Below, piece after piece: positions 47,450 through 58,733 of a stretch of 64,000 bases of DNA. The notes beneath the pieces were generated by a model that searched no databases, was not told where the DNA came from, and saw only the letters and a program-made list of their open reading frames with translations. The stretch is taken from positions 61,808,001-61,872,000 of the forward strand of contig JAJNNQ010000006.1 in the NCBI GenBank assembly GCA_027886175.1, written 5' to 3'. A program made the position numbers and the translations under genes. This stretch comes from Phylloscopus collybita (Eukaryota; Chordata; Aves; Passeriformes; Phylloscopidae). Within the stretch, counting starts at the first letter, position 1. Every line of letters begins with the position of its first letter.

Positions 47450-47780
47450 GTGTCCTCTTGGAGGAGCAAACGACTCGGGAAGGGGCAGAGGGATGGAAGG
47501 AGCAGGGAGAAGCCGATGGAAGCGTTGGAAGCGCCTCCTCCAGCCGCGCCTCCACGTAAGGCACCCTGGGGAACAGCACAGGGGGGCGAGGGAGCCGAGC
47601 CAAAGGGTCCCTGAGCTAACCTGGCTTTCCCAGGTGGTGGCAAAAGCGCTGGACATTGAGGGCCAGGAGGAGCAGCTGGAAAATCCCAGCGCCAGCCGCT
47701 GCTCCGAAGCCGTGCCGAGTTCCGAAGGGACGCCGGTTCTCCTTCCCCGGGCCAAACCGGGCAATCCCAGCCTTCTCAAG
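47450..47780. promoter_or_regulatory. CpG-rich block, possible orphan island or enhancer
   Basis: About 20 CpGs in roughly 330 bases, against sparse CpG in the surrounding AT-rich DNA. It is flanked on both sides by unique sequence with homeodomain-type words (CCAATTAAGC and GATTAATG near 47256-47276; GCTAATGAAG and CATTAATTTC near 47919-47952). No family-like protein is encoded in either strand. Confidence 0.3.
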
Positions 47781-48898
47781 AGGATACTGTTGGACTGAGA
47801 ATTCTCTCTTACCCTCTGCAAGTTGGTGGTTTTCACCCTGCCACGATCAAACTAAGCTGCCCTAAGTTGTTTTTATCTTTTTTTTATTCCCCGCGTTTTA
47901 CATCAAGCCATCCTCAGCCCGCTAATGAAGCGACTTGAGATGCCATTAATTTCACACACCAGGATTTCACCCATAAATAGGATTTCAGAATGTTTTCCCA
48001 AAGCAAGCTGTGGCCACACAAATCATGAGGAAATGTGTCTTGTCCCATTTGGTAGCAACATCAACACTGGGTATGGTGACTCCTCTCTACAAATACTGTG
48101 ACAACACTCCAAGGTTTCCACTTGGGAGTAGTTCTACTTCCCAGCAGCAACAACTAAACCAAGTGGAGAAAAGTGGGGCAGCTCAGCCTCTGGTCAAAGT
48201 TTTGGAATGAATGAGATTCAACTGGTATGAAAACACCACCAAAATAAACAAAAGCACCCCCAAAAATTGAAGTGAATCTGAAAATGCGTTGTAAATTATC
48301 TACTTAAAGCCACGTGGATGGCACCACTGGAAAAGCAAACTTTCTCCAGCAGTAAAAGGCAGGATTGACCCAAATTTCATCTCTGCACAATGGTTTCCCC
48401 CACAGGAATTGGTTCTTGTTTGTGTGCCAAGGAAATGTTGCTGGACCCCTGAACTGGTTTTGGTGAATGCTCACAGTGGTCCCTCAGCCCAATTTTGGCC
48501 CAGCCAGTTCATGCTCTCTTGAATGAGCTCAGGAGCAAAGACAACTGGAGGATTTTTTTTTCCATGGAAAGCCTGGATATGACCACTCTGTCCTGGAGAG
48601 GGAAGGAGTTTAATACTGGTGGGCCCTGCTCCCAAAACCAGGGTCCAGCCTGGTTGGGGGAAGGATGACAGCACCAACCTGCTGCACACACATCTTCCAC
48701 GCACCTGGGAACTGCTCATCCCTGCCTGGGCAACCATCCTTCAGGAGGAAAGATCCCCTGGATCTAGAGACCTACAAATAGCTGTGACTGCCTGGGAGGA
48801 ATTCAGGTTTTTGGAAAAAATCCTGAGGATAGGACAGACCTCAATTGCCGGCACGGATCGTGGCTGCTGCACGCGCTCCCCGTCTCCTGACACCGAAT

Positions 48899-49125
48899 CC
48901 CTCAGGATTGTTCTGAGGAGGGAGGGATGGAGGGAAGGAATTTCTTCACACAAAGGTCACTCATGGGAAGGAGCTGCCCAGGGAGGTGGTGAAGTGCCCA
49001 GCCCTAGAGGTGTCCAAGGAATGTGGCACCCTGGGCTGGGTGACGAGGTGGGAGATTGGGCACAGCTTGGAACTCAGTGACCAGGGAGGGCATTTCCAAG
49101 CTCAGAGATTCTGGGATTCCTCAAA
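48899..49125 (+). mobile_element. CR1 LINE 3' end
   Basis: Plus-oriented, older-looking copy with GAAGGAATTTCTTCACACAA and GGAGCTGCCCAGGGAGGTGG, ending at GATTCTGGGATTCC. Confidence 0.85.
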
Positions 49126-49411
49126 AACCTGAAAAGTTTGGCAGGGTGAAAGGGGAAGTGGGAGAAGACATGGGGCAAAAGGACTCTGGAAAACAAGGAG
49201 CACTTTCACCTCTCTCCCCCATTTCCCCTTCCTTGCCTTCCCAGTTGTTCTCGCCCTGCAGCATCGGGATTCCTCGCAGACACAGCACAGGAAAACCCTT
49301 CTGCAGGGTGAAAAACAGCTTTTCAAGACATGCAAAGCCTCGTGTTTTTCTCTTTTTCTCATGTGGTAGAACCTACAAACAGATTTTTCCCTAAAAATCC
49401 TAACGGTGTCC

Positions 49412-49585
49412 TGAAGGTTCAGAGGCTGGAGAGGCTGAATGAATGTTTTTTGGCCATTTACTGAAACTCAAGTAATTCCACCTAAACCTAAGGAAAAATT
49501 TCTTTCCATGGAAGTGGCAGAGCCCTGGAACAGCTGCCCAGGGACATCCCAAACCCACCTTAAAAATTCTGGGATTCTTCAATTT
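49412..49585 (+). mobile_element. CR1 LINE 3' end (diverged)
   Basis: Plus-oriented copy with GGAAAAATTTCTTTCCATGG and AACAGCTGCCCAGGGACATC, ending at AAATTCTGGGATTCTTC. Confidence 0.7.
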
Positions 49586-49702
49586 CAATATACTACAAAC
49601 CCCACAGAAAGAATATTTCTTTTTCCTCCTCCTCCACTGACAGTTTGTCATCTCCAGGCTTATTTTTGTTTTAGTTTTTTTCTCTCTCTCTCTTTTTTTT
49701 TT

Positions 49703-49708
49703 TTTAAT
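49703..49708 (-). terminator. Proximal candidate SLC5A3 polyadenylation signal
   Basis: Minus-strand ATTAAA followed downstream by a long A-run, about 700 bases after the stop codon and just before the diverged CR1. It would give a short 3' UTR isoform. Confidence 0.3.
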
Positions 49709-50413
49709 ACAGAAACTTTTCAGTAATGGAATTTACAGTGAATAAAAATCAAAAGACAAAATTTTTCTTATAAAGAATAAAATAAAAAAGGCAGAAAGCT
49801 GCTAAGAGCCATCACGTTTTAAGTGCTATAAAATGAGACAAAACAGCTTCATGCTGCTGCCAGAAGAAAAATGAGAAACTGAAAAAAAAAGCAGTGAGTG
49901 CAATTAAAAAGTGCTAAGTTGGCCAAGGTAATACAGTTATTTTATAAATGTGCATCACAGCTCTGCATTTAAAAATCTTTTTGACACAGCTTTAATCACT
50001 CAGCTGTTACACACTGGTAACTGATTACCTGTTATCTTCACTTAGTGCTGACTGAGCTGTAACTGCCTGACTTCAAACACAGCCACCTGCCTGCCTTTGG
50101 TATATTTATACACAGAAAAACAAAAGGTTAGTGCTGCAAATGGAACAAAAAAAAAAAAAAATAAAACCAACACAAAAGGGAAAAAAAGAAAAAGCTACCA
50201 CAGGACAGGTTCTGCTTTCAGCAGAGGGAGGACAACACATCTCAAATGGTCTCGAAATAGGCTGAAGCTGAGTTGATCTTACAATTATAGCGTAAACAAT
50301 GCCTGGGTTGTGGTTATTGTGTTGTTTGAAAAGAAAAGAAAAACCAAAAATCTCCAGAGACCTGTATCAACTTCTGTATGTTTAAGCCATACCCTTAAAA
50401 GTTCACTATTCAC

Positions 50414-52561
50414 TCACAATGAGAAGTAGACAAACATGAAGATTCCAAGCGAACAGACACAGACCAGTCCAATATTTAGTAATAGTTTAACTTTGGGAGT
50501 CTCTTCCAGCATTTGTAAACAAACAGTCTCTTCCTCGACCTCCCGAACCACTCTCTTGTTTACGTTTTTACTTTTAAAGCCACAGAACCAATCTATGAAT
50601 TTCAACTGTCTCGCCGTGTCGTCAGTCCCCTCCTCCTCCTCGTGCTTTTTCTCCCCCATCAGGGCGGCCTGTCCGTTGGAATAACAATCCACGGGCGTCT
50701 CCACCTCGGAGTGGCTCACCGAGATCACCGGGTTGCTGTCATCCCTGCACGTCACCAGGAGGTTGATGTCCTCCGGCTTCACGTTTTTAATGTTCTCCTC
50801 CGACTTCCCGTTGGGAATGATGTGGTTGGCGTTCTCGTTGCACTTGAGGACGCTCTTCTCCTGCGCCTGGTACAGCTCCCCCTTGCCGGCGCTCTCCGGC
50901 GCGCCGCGCTTCCTCAGCGCCCAAAAGGTGGTGGTCCGGACCTGCTCCTTGGTGGGCGGCGGCGTGAGCAGGCTCACCACCACCGTCACGGCCCCGGTGA
51001 TCCAGAACAGGCCCGTGGCCACGTACATGTAATGGATGGTCTTGATGAAGCCGGGCCTGGTGTCCGGCTGGTCGCACTCGGGAGCGCGGTAGAAGAAGGC
51101 CAGGATCAGCCGGGTGGCGCCCAGGATGAAGCCGGCCATGCCGCCGTAGAAAGCCCCCTGCTCGTTGCAACGCTTCCAGAAGATGGCCATGAGGAACAGG
51201 GCGGCCACCGGCGGGGTCAGGTAATCAGCCACCTCCTGGATGTACAGGTACATCTGCCCGCCCTGCATCTCCACGATGATGGGCACCCAGGCGATGCTGA
51301 TGGCCACCATGAAGGCCACAAAGACCCTGCCCACGATCATCAGCTCCCGGGAGGTCGCGCTCTTCCGGATGAGTTTGTAGACGTCGAGCGTGAAGATGGT
51401 GCTGGCGCTGTTGAAGATGGAGTCCAGGTCGCTCATCAGGGCGGCGATCATCACGGCCATCATGAGCCCACGCAGCCCCACAGGCACCAACTTCATCACC
51501 AGGCGCGGGTAGGCGATGTTGGAGCAGCCGGCCCTGCTCCCGCACACCTGGAAGCAGTGCTCGGGGTTGATGCAGGCGATGTCATCCACAAACAGGATGC
51601 GGGAGATCATCCCCGGCACCACGATGATGAACATGGGCAGCAGCTTCAAGAAGCCGGCCATGAGGGTGGAGCCTTTGGCATGAGCGATGTTTTTGGCGGC
51701 CAGGACTCTCTGTACTATGACTTGGTCGGCACACCAGTACCACACGGAGGCCGGGGTCTGTCCCAGCAGAAACCCAGGCCAGGGAATGTCTTCGTCCGTC
51801 GGCTCGCGCAGCATTTTCAGAGAGTCGGGCTTTGGATTGACGTTGCAGGAGTTGGTGTTGGAGATGTTGTAGGTCAGGAGGATGGAGGTGATGTTGGGCG
51901 TCGCCAACATGTACCTCCTTTTCACTTCTTCAAACCCACCGACCTCCGTCAGGCTTATGATCATGAGTGTGAGGGCCCCGATGATCATAAGCAGCGCTTG
52001 GAGGGTGTCCGTGTAGATGACGGCCACCAGCCCTCCGGTCACAGTCAGCAGCGCCGTCATTCCGATCAGCAGGATCACCGACAGGTAGAGGTTCCACCCT
52101 AGGGACTCTTGGATAAAAAGCGCCCCTGAATACAAGTCAACCGAGAGTTTGGTGAAGATATAAAGAATTAGAGACAAGGCTGCAAAATAGATTTGAATCC
52201 TATGCCCTCCGAACCGCTTGGACAAGTATTCGGGCATGGTGTACACTCCCGACCGGATGTAGACTGGCACGAAGACCCATCCCAAAAGCTGCAAAAGCAT
52301 TAAGGCGTTGAACTCCCACGCGCCTACGGCGAATCCGCTCGCCGCTCCAGATCCTGCGAGCCCAATGAAATGTTCACTTCCAATATTGCTCACAAACAAC
52401 GAGGCCCCGATAGCTACCCAGGTCATAGAACGCCCTGCCAAAAAGTAGCCACTCACGGTGCTCCGATTGTTTCTCCACATGGCAAAGAAACCTATGCACA
52501 TTACAAGCACGAAGTACAGGGCCACAATGGCAATGTCTGCTGGCTCCAAAGCAGCCCTCAT
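50414..52561 (-). CDS. SLC5A3: Sodium/myo-inositol cotransporter SMIT1
   Basis: A complete 715-residue SLC5-family (sodium:solute symporter) protein in one uninterrupted frame; human SLC5A3 has 718 residues and is also intronless in its coding part. It couples two Na+ to uptake of one myo-inositol at the plasma membrane, supplying an osmolyte and a phosphoinositide precursor. The first helix is at about residues 9-28. The family signatures are GGLVAVIYTDTLQALLMI (176-193) and SDLDSIFNSASTIFTLD (377-393). GASLFVSNIGSEHFIG (52-67) is the conserved TM1 of the LeuT-type core, with the sodium-site region. Possible N-glycosylation sites are N223 and N232. A long charged cytoplasmic loop (about 535-690) precedes the last helix (about 692-713), which ends VYFSL. 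The start is the first ATG after the splice acceptor, with A at -3. Osmotic control by NFAT5 is known in mammals, but the promoter is outside the window. Confidence 0.98.
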   Translation of the reverse strand: MRAALEPADIAIVALYFVLVMCIGFFAMWRNNRSTVSGYFLAGRSMTWVAIGASLFVSNIGSEHFIGLAGSGAASGFAVGAWEFNALMLLQLLGWVFVPVYIRSGVYTMPEYLSKRFGGHRIQIYFAALSLILYIFTKLSVDLYSGALFIQESLGWNLYLSVILLIGMTALLTVTGGLVAVIYTDTLQALLMIIGALTLMIISLTEVGGFEEVKRRYMLATPNITSILLTYNISNTNSCNVNPKPDSLKMLREPTDEDIPWPGFLLGQTPASVWYWCADQVIVQRVLAAKNIAHAKGSTLMAGFLKLLPMFIIVVPGMISRILFVDDIACINPEHCFQVCGSRAGCSNIAYPRLVMKLVPVGLRGLMMAVMIAALMSDLDSIFNSASTIFTLDVYKLIRKSATSRELMIVGRVFVAFMVAISIAWVPIIVEMQGGQMYLYIQEVADYLTPPVAALFLMAIFWKRCNEQGAFYGGMAGFILGATRLILAFFYRAPECDQPDTRPGFIKTIHYMYVATGLFWITGAVTVVVSLLTPPPTKEQVRTTTFWALRKRGAPESAGKGELYQAQEKSVLKCNENANHIIPNGKSEENIKNVKPEDINLLVTCRDDSNPVISVSHSEVETPVDCYSNGQAALMGEKKHEEEEGTDDTARQLKFIDWFCGFKSKNVNKRVVREVEEETVCLQMLEETPKVKLLLNIGLVCVCSLGIFMFVYFSL

Positions 52562-52855
52562 TTTGTAACCAAAAAGCCTTCGCTGACGTCCACTTCTCGC
52601 CCCCCAGCCAACGTCTCTTAAGCACCACGTGAACCAGTTTTAACCAAAATCAACACAGCGGGTCAAATTCTTTGTCCCTTGGTTTGCTGTCCTGATGCTG
52701 GTGGCAGTGGTACATTTACTTTTCTCCGCTTCTCAAATTTGGGAACTTAGCACGCACTTTTAATCCACATTCCACAAGAGCATCAGCATTAACTCAGTTG
52801 ATGTAGGAGAAATTCTTAGTTGCAGCTAAGTTTAGTGAGGCCTACTGTACCAACC
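52562..52855 (-). other. SLC5A3: SLC5A3 5' UTR part of the coding exon
   Basis: On the minus strand a strong pyrimidine tract ending TGCTGCCTTGCAG places a 3' splice site at 52856/52855, so the coding exon would carry 294 bases of 5' UTR. This agrees with the mammalian design of non-coding upstream exon(s) followed by one large coding exon. The upstream exon is not in the window. Confidence 0.75.
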
Positions 52856-53968
52856 CTGCAAGGCAGCAAAGACAAAAGACAAAGATTGAATTAGAGAGGA
52901 ATTTCATGAAGTAATGAGAAAAAATTTGAAGTGTAGTAAAACAAATCACTGAACACCACAGATTTTTCCCCCTTTATATTTCCTGCAATCCATAACAGAC
53001 ATCATTCAATATTTGTAGGGCTAAGTGGTAAAAGCCTTTCACAAGTCAACTTCAATGGTTACAGGTACCTTCAGAGACGCAGCGATTCGGGAGGATTGAG
53101 GGACCCAAATTCCCCAGAACATGGCAAGCAACAAAAATACATTTTCTTTACTCCGGTGTCTCACAAGTCTCCTTTCTCAAGCCACTAAACAGATCTTCCT
53201 CTTTCAAGCAATCTTAGGAAAATAAAATTAAAATAATCCAATGCCAATGGCTATGGAGCACTGGGTCAGCATTTTCTGCACTGCACCCCCTAAATCCTGG
53301 GAGATTCTTGCACCACAGAAATGCACTTGAGACACCAGCTGGCTGCTAGAAAAATCAAAGTGAGGTCACAGCGCTGTCAAAAAACCAACATCCATTTCAA
53401 ATCAGCTGGAGGATCAAGGTTATTCCACAGGTTTTGAGGTGAGTTTGCTCCTGTCTGGGGTACAGATAATCACAGGGTTATTTTTCACTTGGAAAGCTCT
53501 CCATACGCATCCATGTGATCCTAGGGGAGAAAGCATCCCATTCCAGCAAGCGGCAGAAGCAAAACTCCACCTGAGGTCCCATTTTAGGGGCCAGTGCCTT
53601 TGGATACCCATTACCTGGGTTTTTGTGGGAGCACCAGAAGCAAAGGAGGGAACACTGGGTGGATTCTGGCAGAAATCACAGCTGGAAGGATGCCAGGAAA
53701 TGCCTTTCCCAGCATCCATTCCCATCCCAGCATGGCGAGGTGGAAGGCATGGAGGCGAAGCTTCCCCAAATTCCCAATCCCACCTGACAGCTCCCAAACG
53801 TGCCAGGAAACAAAACTCATTTTGGCAAGCAGGACTGAAGCACTGGAAGTGGAGGGGAGGGGACAATAAAGAATGGGTGGCAGAGGAAGGGGCACTGAGG
53901 AGCTGCATGGTGGCTCCCTCATGGATTTAGGATGTGCTCCTGTTTCCTGCTTATGCCTTGGGAGGTAC

Positions 53969-54166
53969 CACAGAATCTTGGGATGGTTTGGGACCATCAA
54001 AACCCATCCAGTGCCACCCCTGCCATGGCAGGGACACCTCCCACTGTCCCAGGCTGCTCCCAGCCCCAGTGTCCAGCCTGGCCTTGGGCACTGCCAGGGA
54101 TCCAGGGGCAGCCACAGCTGCTCTGGGCACCCTGTGCCAGGGCCTGCCCACCCTCTACAACCCAAA
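53969..54166 (-). mobile_element. CR1 LINE 3' end
   Basis: Minus tail from CACAGAATCTTGGGATGG through CACAGCTGCTCTGGGCACCC. Confidence 0.9.
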
Positions 54167-54489
54167 GGCTTCTAAATGGATTTAGAGAGAGCTGGACACG
54201 GGATTCTTCCATTCCCTACACCAAACAGCCATGGGAAGGGAAGACCAAAGCAAAGAACAGGTTTAGTCTGAAGATCAGAACACAAACCTTTAGCAGCAAT
54301 AATGAGATTATTACAGAAGGTGAGGAACAGGGTCTGACCCCACTCCTCTTTCCCACCCACTGGGAAAGGCACAAGGAAACCAACACTGGGTCTTTTTTCT
54401 GGCCATAAAGTCTCACAAGTCCTACAAGCATCAGCTCCAGGCCACCCCTTCCAGCTCATTCTCTGCCACGAGGCTGGAGCTCCCATTTC

Positions 54490-55420
54490 CCCACTAATTA
54501 ATGATTAATACAAACTGCCTGATAGCATATTCTAATATTTGGCTGGTTTCTTGTTTAGCATCCCTGCCACATATTGGGTTTGTTTAAAGGGTCAATAAAG
54601 CCATTTCCAATTCCAAGAGAGTTAAGGTTAAAAATGCACACGTCGTGTTGAAGGCAGCGATGGTGCTGAGGTAGAAACGTGCAACTCCTCATAGATTTTA
54701 AAAATAGCTCCTAGCAAGCCACAACTTCAACCTTAAGGAAAAATCCACCACTGTGTCATTTGTATGGTCCAGCATTTTCTCAGGAGAAAAAAACTAAAAA
54801 AAAAAAAAAATAAAAATAATAAGGGTTCCCCCCCAGCACCACAAACCCACTTGAGAATAGAGATATTCCTTCTGCTGGAATTACAGCCAATAATGAGAGA
54901 CTAAGGAGACATGGCACAAAACGGACTGATTACAGCACTGGGCTAAATTTATCATTCCTCAGAAGCCTCAAACCACAGATGTATTTTCAATTCTTCCACA
55001 GAAGAATTGACATTTCTCCCCACCCGCAAATACAGGAGTAGTTAAATGGTCTAATAGCTTAATCCAACCCAAAATTATAAACACTTCACATCAGATGACG
55101 CAATCAGAGCCAAGTTTAATGGACTATTCTTAGTTTTAAGCACTTTGGAGCAACACTTTAATAGTGTTTTGTCTTTTGCCATATTCAGCTAATTTTTCAA
55201 CTACATTATGTTTATACCAAAACTATAAATATTTGAAGAGAAAGGGAAGAAGAGATTTTACTGAGAGATGACAAGAAGAAAATCTGCTATACAGAAAACC
55301 AGAAGAATGGCCAGATAAGGAAATGGAAATAATTAGTATTTTTTAATGTTCTGTTGTCCTTCTCATTACTAAAAGATGTTTGAGTACCACCATCTTCCCT
55401 GTAGTTTCATCAGTGACCTG
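54490..55420. other. Repeat-free AT-rich block, possible conserved elements
   Basis: About 900 bases free of CR1, with dense factor-site words: ACTAATTAATGATTAATAC (54494-54512) and GATGACGCAATC (about 55096-55107, a C/EBP-ATF-like composite). It lies 2-3 kb upstream of the SLC5A3 coding exon. Regulatory function is inference. Confidence 0.25.
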
Positions 55421-55540
55421 TCACAAATATCCTGGAGAGCAATATTTAAAAAAAAAAAAAAATCAAAAAAAAAATCTGTTAAAATGAATTCAATGTGATA
55501 CCAGAAGTATCCAGAGTGTTTCTAGAAACAGGATATTAAC

Positions 55541-55692
55541 AGGGAAGCTGTGGCTGCCCCTGGATCCCTGGGAATGTCCAAGGCCAGGCTGGATGGGGCT
55601 TGGAGCCACCTGGGATAATGGTCCCCTGCCCTGGGGGTGGGACTGGATGGGCTTTAAGGTCTCTGGGAATCCAAACTTTCTGTAATTCCAAG
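55541..55692 (+). mobile_element. CR1 LINE 3' end
   Basis: Plus tail with GCTGTGGCTGCCCCTGGATC and GGATGGGGCTTGGAGCCACC. Confidence 0.85.
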
Positions 55693-58562
55693 ATGCAGAC
55701 TGACAAGTGTGTCAGAATTAGATGCAGCTGCCCTCCAATAAATTGTGACATTCCTCAATTAAGTCACTTCAGCTCCAAGGGGATCATTCCAATCAAAATA
55801 AACAACATGTGTAAGTTCCTGGAGCGCTTTCCATAGGAAGACAGAGCCAGACCATGCACCTGAAATAATCAAATTTCAGAGAGCTGCCCTTTGTCACTAA
55901 CCTGAGGGGTTTTTTTGCAGGGTTCAGATTTTTTTGCAGAGCTGGAAGGTGGAAAGTTTTCAGCAGCCACCACAAATTTGCTGCACTGTCACTAAATTAC
56001 AGCGCTGAAGTAGCTTCTTGTACCAGTTTCTTAGACCTAATTCCAAAATAACCCTGGAACTTTTCTTCATTAGGAAAATGAGACTCGTCCCTCTGAACTT
56101 TCAGCAAGTTCTGACCTCAAGTCTTACAAAGGACTTTTGAGATGCCCCATGTGAGTTTAATCCTGAGTTATTAGAACAGTGAACATTGTGGCACTGACAG
56201 AGGGAGGAAAAAAAAAAAAGGCAGAAAGACAGTGCTGCTGCCAAGGACTGGGAATTTTCTTCCCTGGGGCTGTTTTCTGGCTGGATCATATCAAAGACAC
56301 AAAACAATGTGCTTCCCTCTTGTCTGGAAATAGAGGCTGCAGCTCTGGTGAAACAATGCATATGTCTCTCCAACACCCAGCCTGTTCCTTATGGGAAAAA
56401 AAAAAATCCCAAGCAAGTCCCTGAAGAGAGATTTCATAATGTGAAGCAGACCCAGGGTGGGATTTTGAGGAGAAATTTGTACCATTGTTCTAAAGGAAAA
56501 CTTTCTCCACAGTGCCTCTCTAATAAAATGGGTGTTTAAAACATGCCAGAGTCCAACTGCTCCAGCTCTGAAGCCACTGTTTGTTCTCAGCTCCGCTGGC
56601 TTTTCTGCAGATGGGAAGTTTCTGAGCTGACTTTCCTTTTCTCCTCAGAAATCCTGATGTTTTAAGGGTTAATTTGGTGATATAGATGCCCACCTATCCC
56701 ACAGGAGAGTCCACTGTTAGCAAATTAAGTGCTCTGCTCCCAGATTTCCAAGTAGTTTTCAGATTATTTCTTGGAAACAACGTTTTCCCTCTCCACCTTC
56801 AAGCAGGAGCAGTATTTGAGCTCAGACCTGCAGCACTTCACCTACTGAACAGCTCTGCTGTGTGGAAGAAATCTGTCCAGATTGCCAGGATCATGGAAAA
56901 CATTAACTCTGCCACAGAAAAATTAATAAATAACAGAAGTCTCATGCCTTGAGTGGGGTCTGTGCCACGTCCAACCCTCTGAGTGTGTTTTCCTGACTTC
57001 TCACACTCCTGGCCATGGACACACCAGTGGGTTCCTACCTGTCCACTGCTCCTCAGTAAACATGAGGCAGCCTCAGGAAAAAAAAAAAACAAAAACAAAA
57101 ACCCTCTTAGGGAAGAAAAAAAGAGAAGAGGAAAAGCTTCGTTCCATTTACTGCAGCACTCCAGAACATAAAAAAGGAGCACTGAAGCTCTTGGTGGAGT
57201 AAGTGATACATAAATTATGTAGCACATGCCCTTGAGGAAGCAGGGGCTATCCTTAGCTATCCTTGGCAGCTGCTCAACAGAGCCCTCAGCATCCAGGGCA
57301 GCAGTTCCAGGCTTTTCCCTGAAAACCAGGAGCTGGGGCAGAGGAATGTGCCAGGAACCCCTCTGGGACAGACAGGGAAGGCAGAAGTTGAGCTGGAGCA
57401 TCCAATAAATAACTTGAGCTGCTGGCGATGCCAGGCCAGACCTGAACTCCAGAGGCTGCAGCAGGAAAGGGCCACATTCCCAGCTTACCTGAGCCAACCT
57501 GACTGAACCTGTTGGTCACAACTCTGCCCCATCACCACATCGACCTCCCACCGGTCTGCAGAACTCAGGAGCCAACCCTATCAACCATCACTACCAAAAA
57601 AAAAAATCCAATCTGAGGTGCAAGGATCGAGTCACTCACTCAAAAGGAGCTGTTACGAACACATAAGGAACTTTTGTTTTGGTCAGGAATCACTCCAGCT
57701 CTGGTCTTCGTTTTACTGCAGCAGCACAAAAAAAAGCAGCTTGTTCCAGCATAAATTCTTCTGGATTCTTTTCTACACAACTGCTGAGGGAGACATGAGA
57801 GAAATAAGTAACCCCAGAGCAAGAGACAGAGAGAACTGGCTGCGCCTGCCAGGCAGAAATGGGATGTACAGTGGACAATTACAGAGCAGAAACTGGAGTG
57901 ATGCGAGGCCAACTGGAGCTCAAGGGCACTGGGACTGACACTGTTAGAACAGGACATCACTTAGCTGGCATTTTTGGGGGTTTTTAACCATTTCCCCCCA
58001 CCCCTCATCCCAAGCAAATACACCTAATTCCAGCGTCCCACCAAGTCACAAATGAAGGAGGGGGAGAAGGCACAGCAAGGACACTCCAGCAGGCAGTGGA
58101 CACAGGAGAAGCTCCAGCCTTGCAAAGCAAGAAAAGATGGATTTTTTTCAGAATCTGCATCACCCTCCCCGAGCCACTTCGTGCCACTGCCTGTGACATT
58201 CACACTTGGCTGGTTCCCTTTGCCAAGAGCCTGTCCCCAGCACTCCAGCAGGAAGAAGGAACTGATTTGCTTCCACTGTTCCTCCCAAAACTCCAAACAC
58301 CTACAGGGCAAGGGGAGTAAGCTGGGGACAGAAGGAAGGAGATAGAAAGTCCCTTTTGATCTGTTAAAATACAGAGATAGCAGAAAAAAAACAAAAAAAA
58401 ATCTGTCTTCTCCAGGCCTACCTAGACATGATGCAGCATCATACCCAGGAGATTAATCCATCAATTATCAATTTGAAGAAAAGAAGGAGCTAACACCTTC
58501 CTTTTCCCCTTGTCAGCCTAAAGAACTGGCCTGTGTTTCCATGGGTGACAGGTGTTATCTGG

Positions 58563-58733
58563 AGGAATTTCTTCATGGAAAGGAACTGGAAGGGGCTGCC
58601 CAGGGAGGTTTGGAGTCCCCAAGGAAGGGCTGGAGGTGGCACTCAGTGCTCTGGGCTGGGAGACAAGGAAGGCATGGGGCACAGCTGGGACTCCATGGGC
58701 TGGGAGAGCTTTTCCAAGCTCTGGAATCCTGTG
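58563..58733 (+). mobile_element. CR1 LINE 3' end
   Basis: Plus-oriented copy with GAATTTCTTCATGGAAAGGA and GGGGCTGCCCAGGGAGGTTT, ending at CTCTGGAATCCTGTG. Confidence 0.85.

Larger units (their letters stand above)
44475..50413 (-). other. SLC5A3: SLC5A3 3' UTR (inferred extent)
   Basis: Sequence after the SLC5A3 stop. The mammalian SLC5A3 message has an unusually long 3' UTR of several kilobases. The part next to the stop (49.7-50.4 kb) and the block at 44.5-47.2 kb are AT-rich, carry many minus-strand ATTTA words and lack CR1 copies. Two CR1 tails (48899-49125, 49412-49585) and a CpG-rich block (47450-47780) interrupt this. A shorter end near 49690 is therefore an alternative. Confidence 0.4.

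Noticed and set aside
47288..47836. 182-codon minus-strand frame in the CpG-rich block
   Set aside because: It is a low-complexity Ser/Leu/Pro product with no family similarity. The high GC explains the lack of stops.
50642..52102. 486-codon open frame on the plus strand, antisense to SLC5A3
   Set aside because: It is the mirror of GC-rich codons in SLC5A3. It is rich in His, Gly and Asp with no domain pattern, and it covers the strongly supported real gene.
53480..53500. NFAT5/TonE-like TGGAAAGCTCT
   Set aside because: It matches the short degenerate consensus by chance expectation. The known control region is near the first exon, outside the window.
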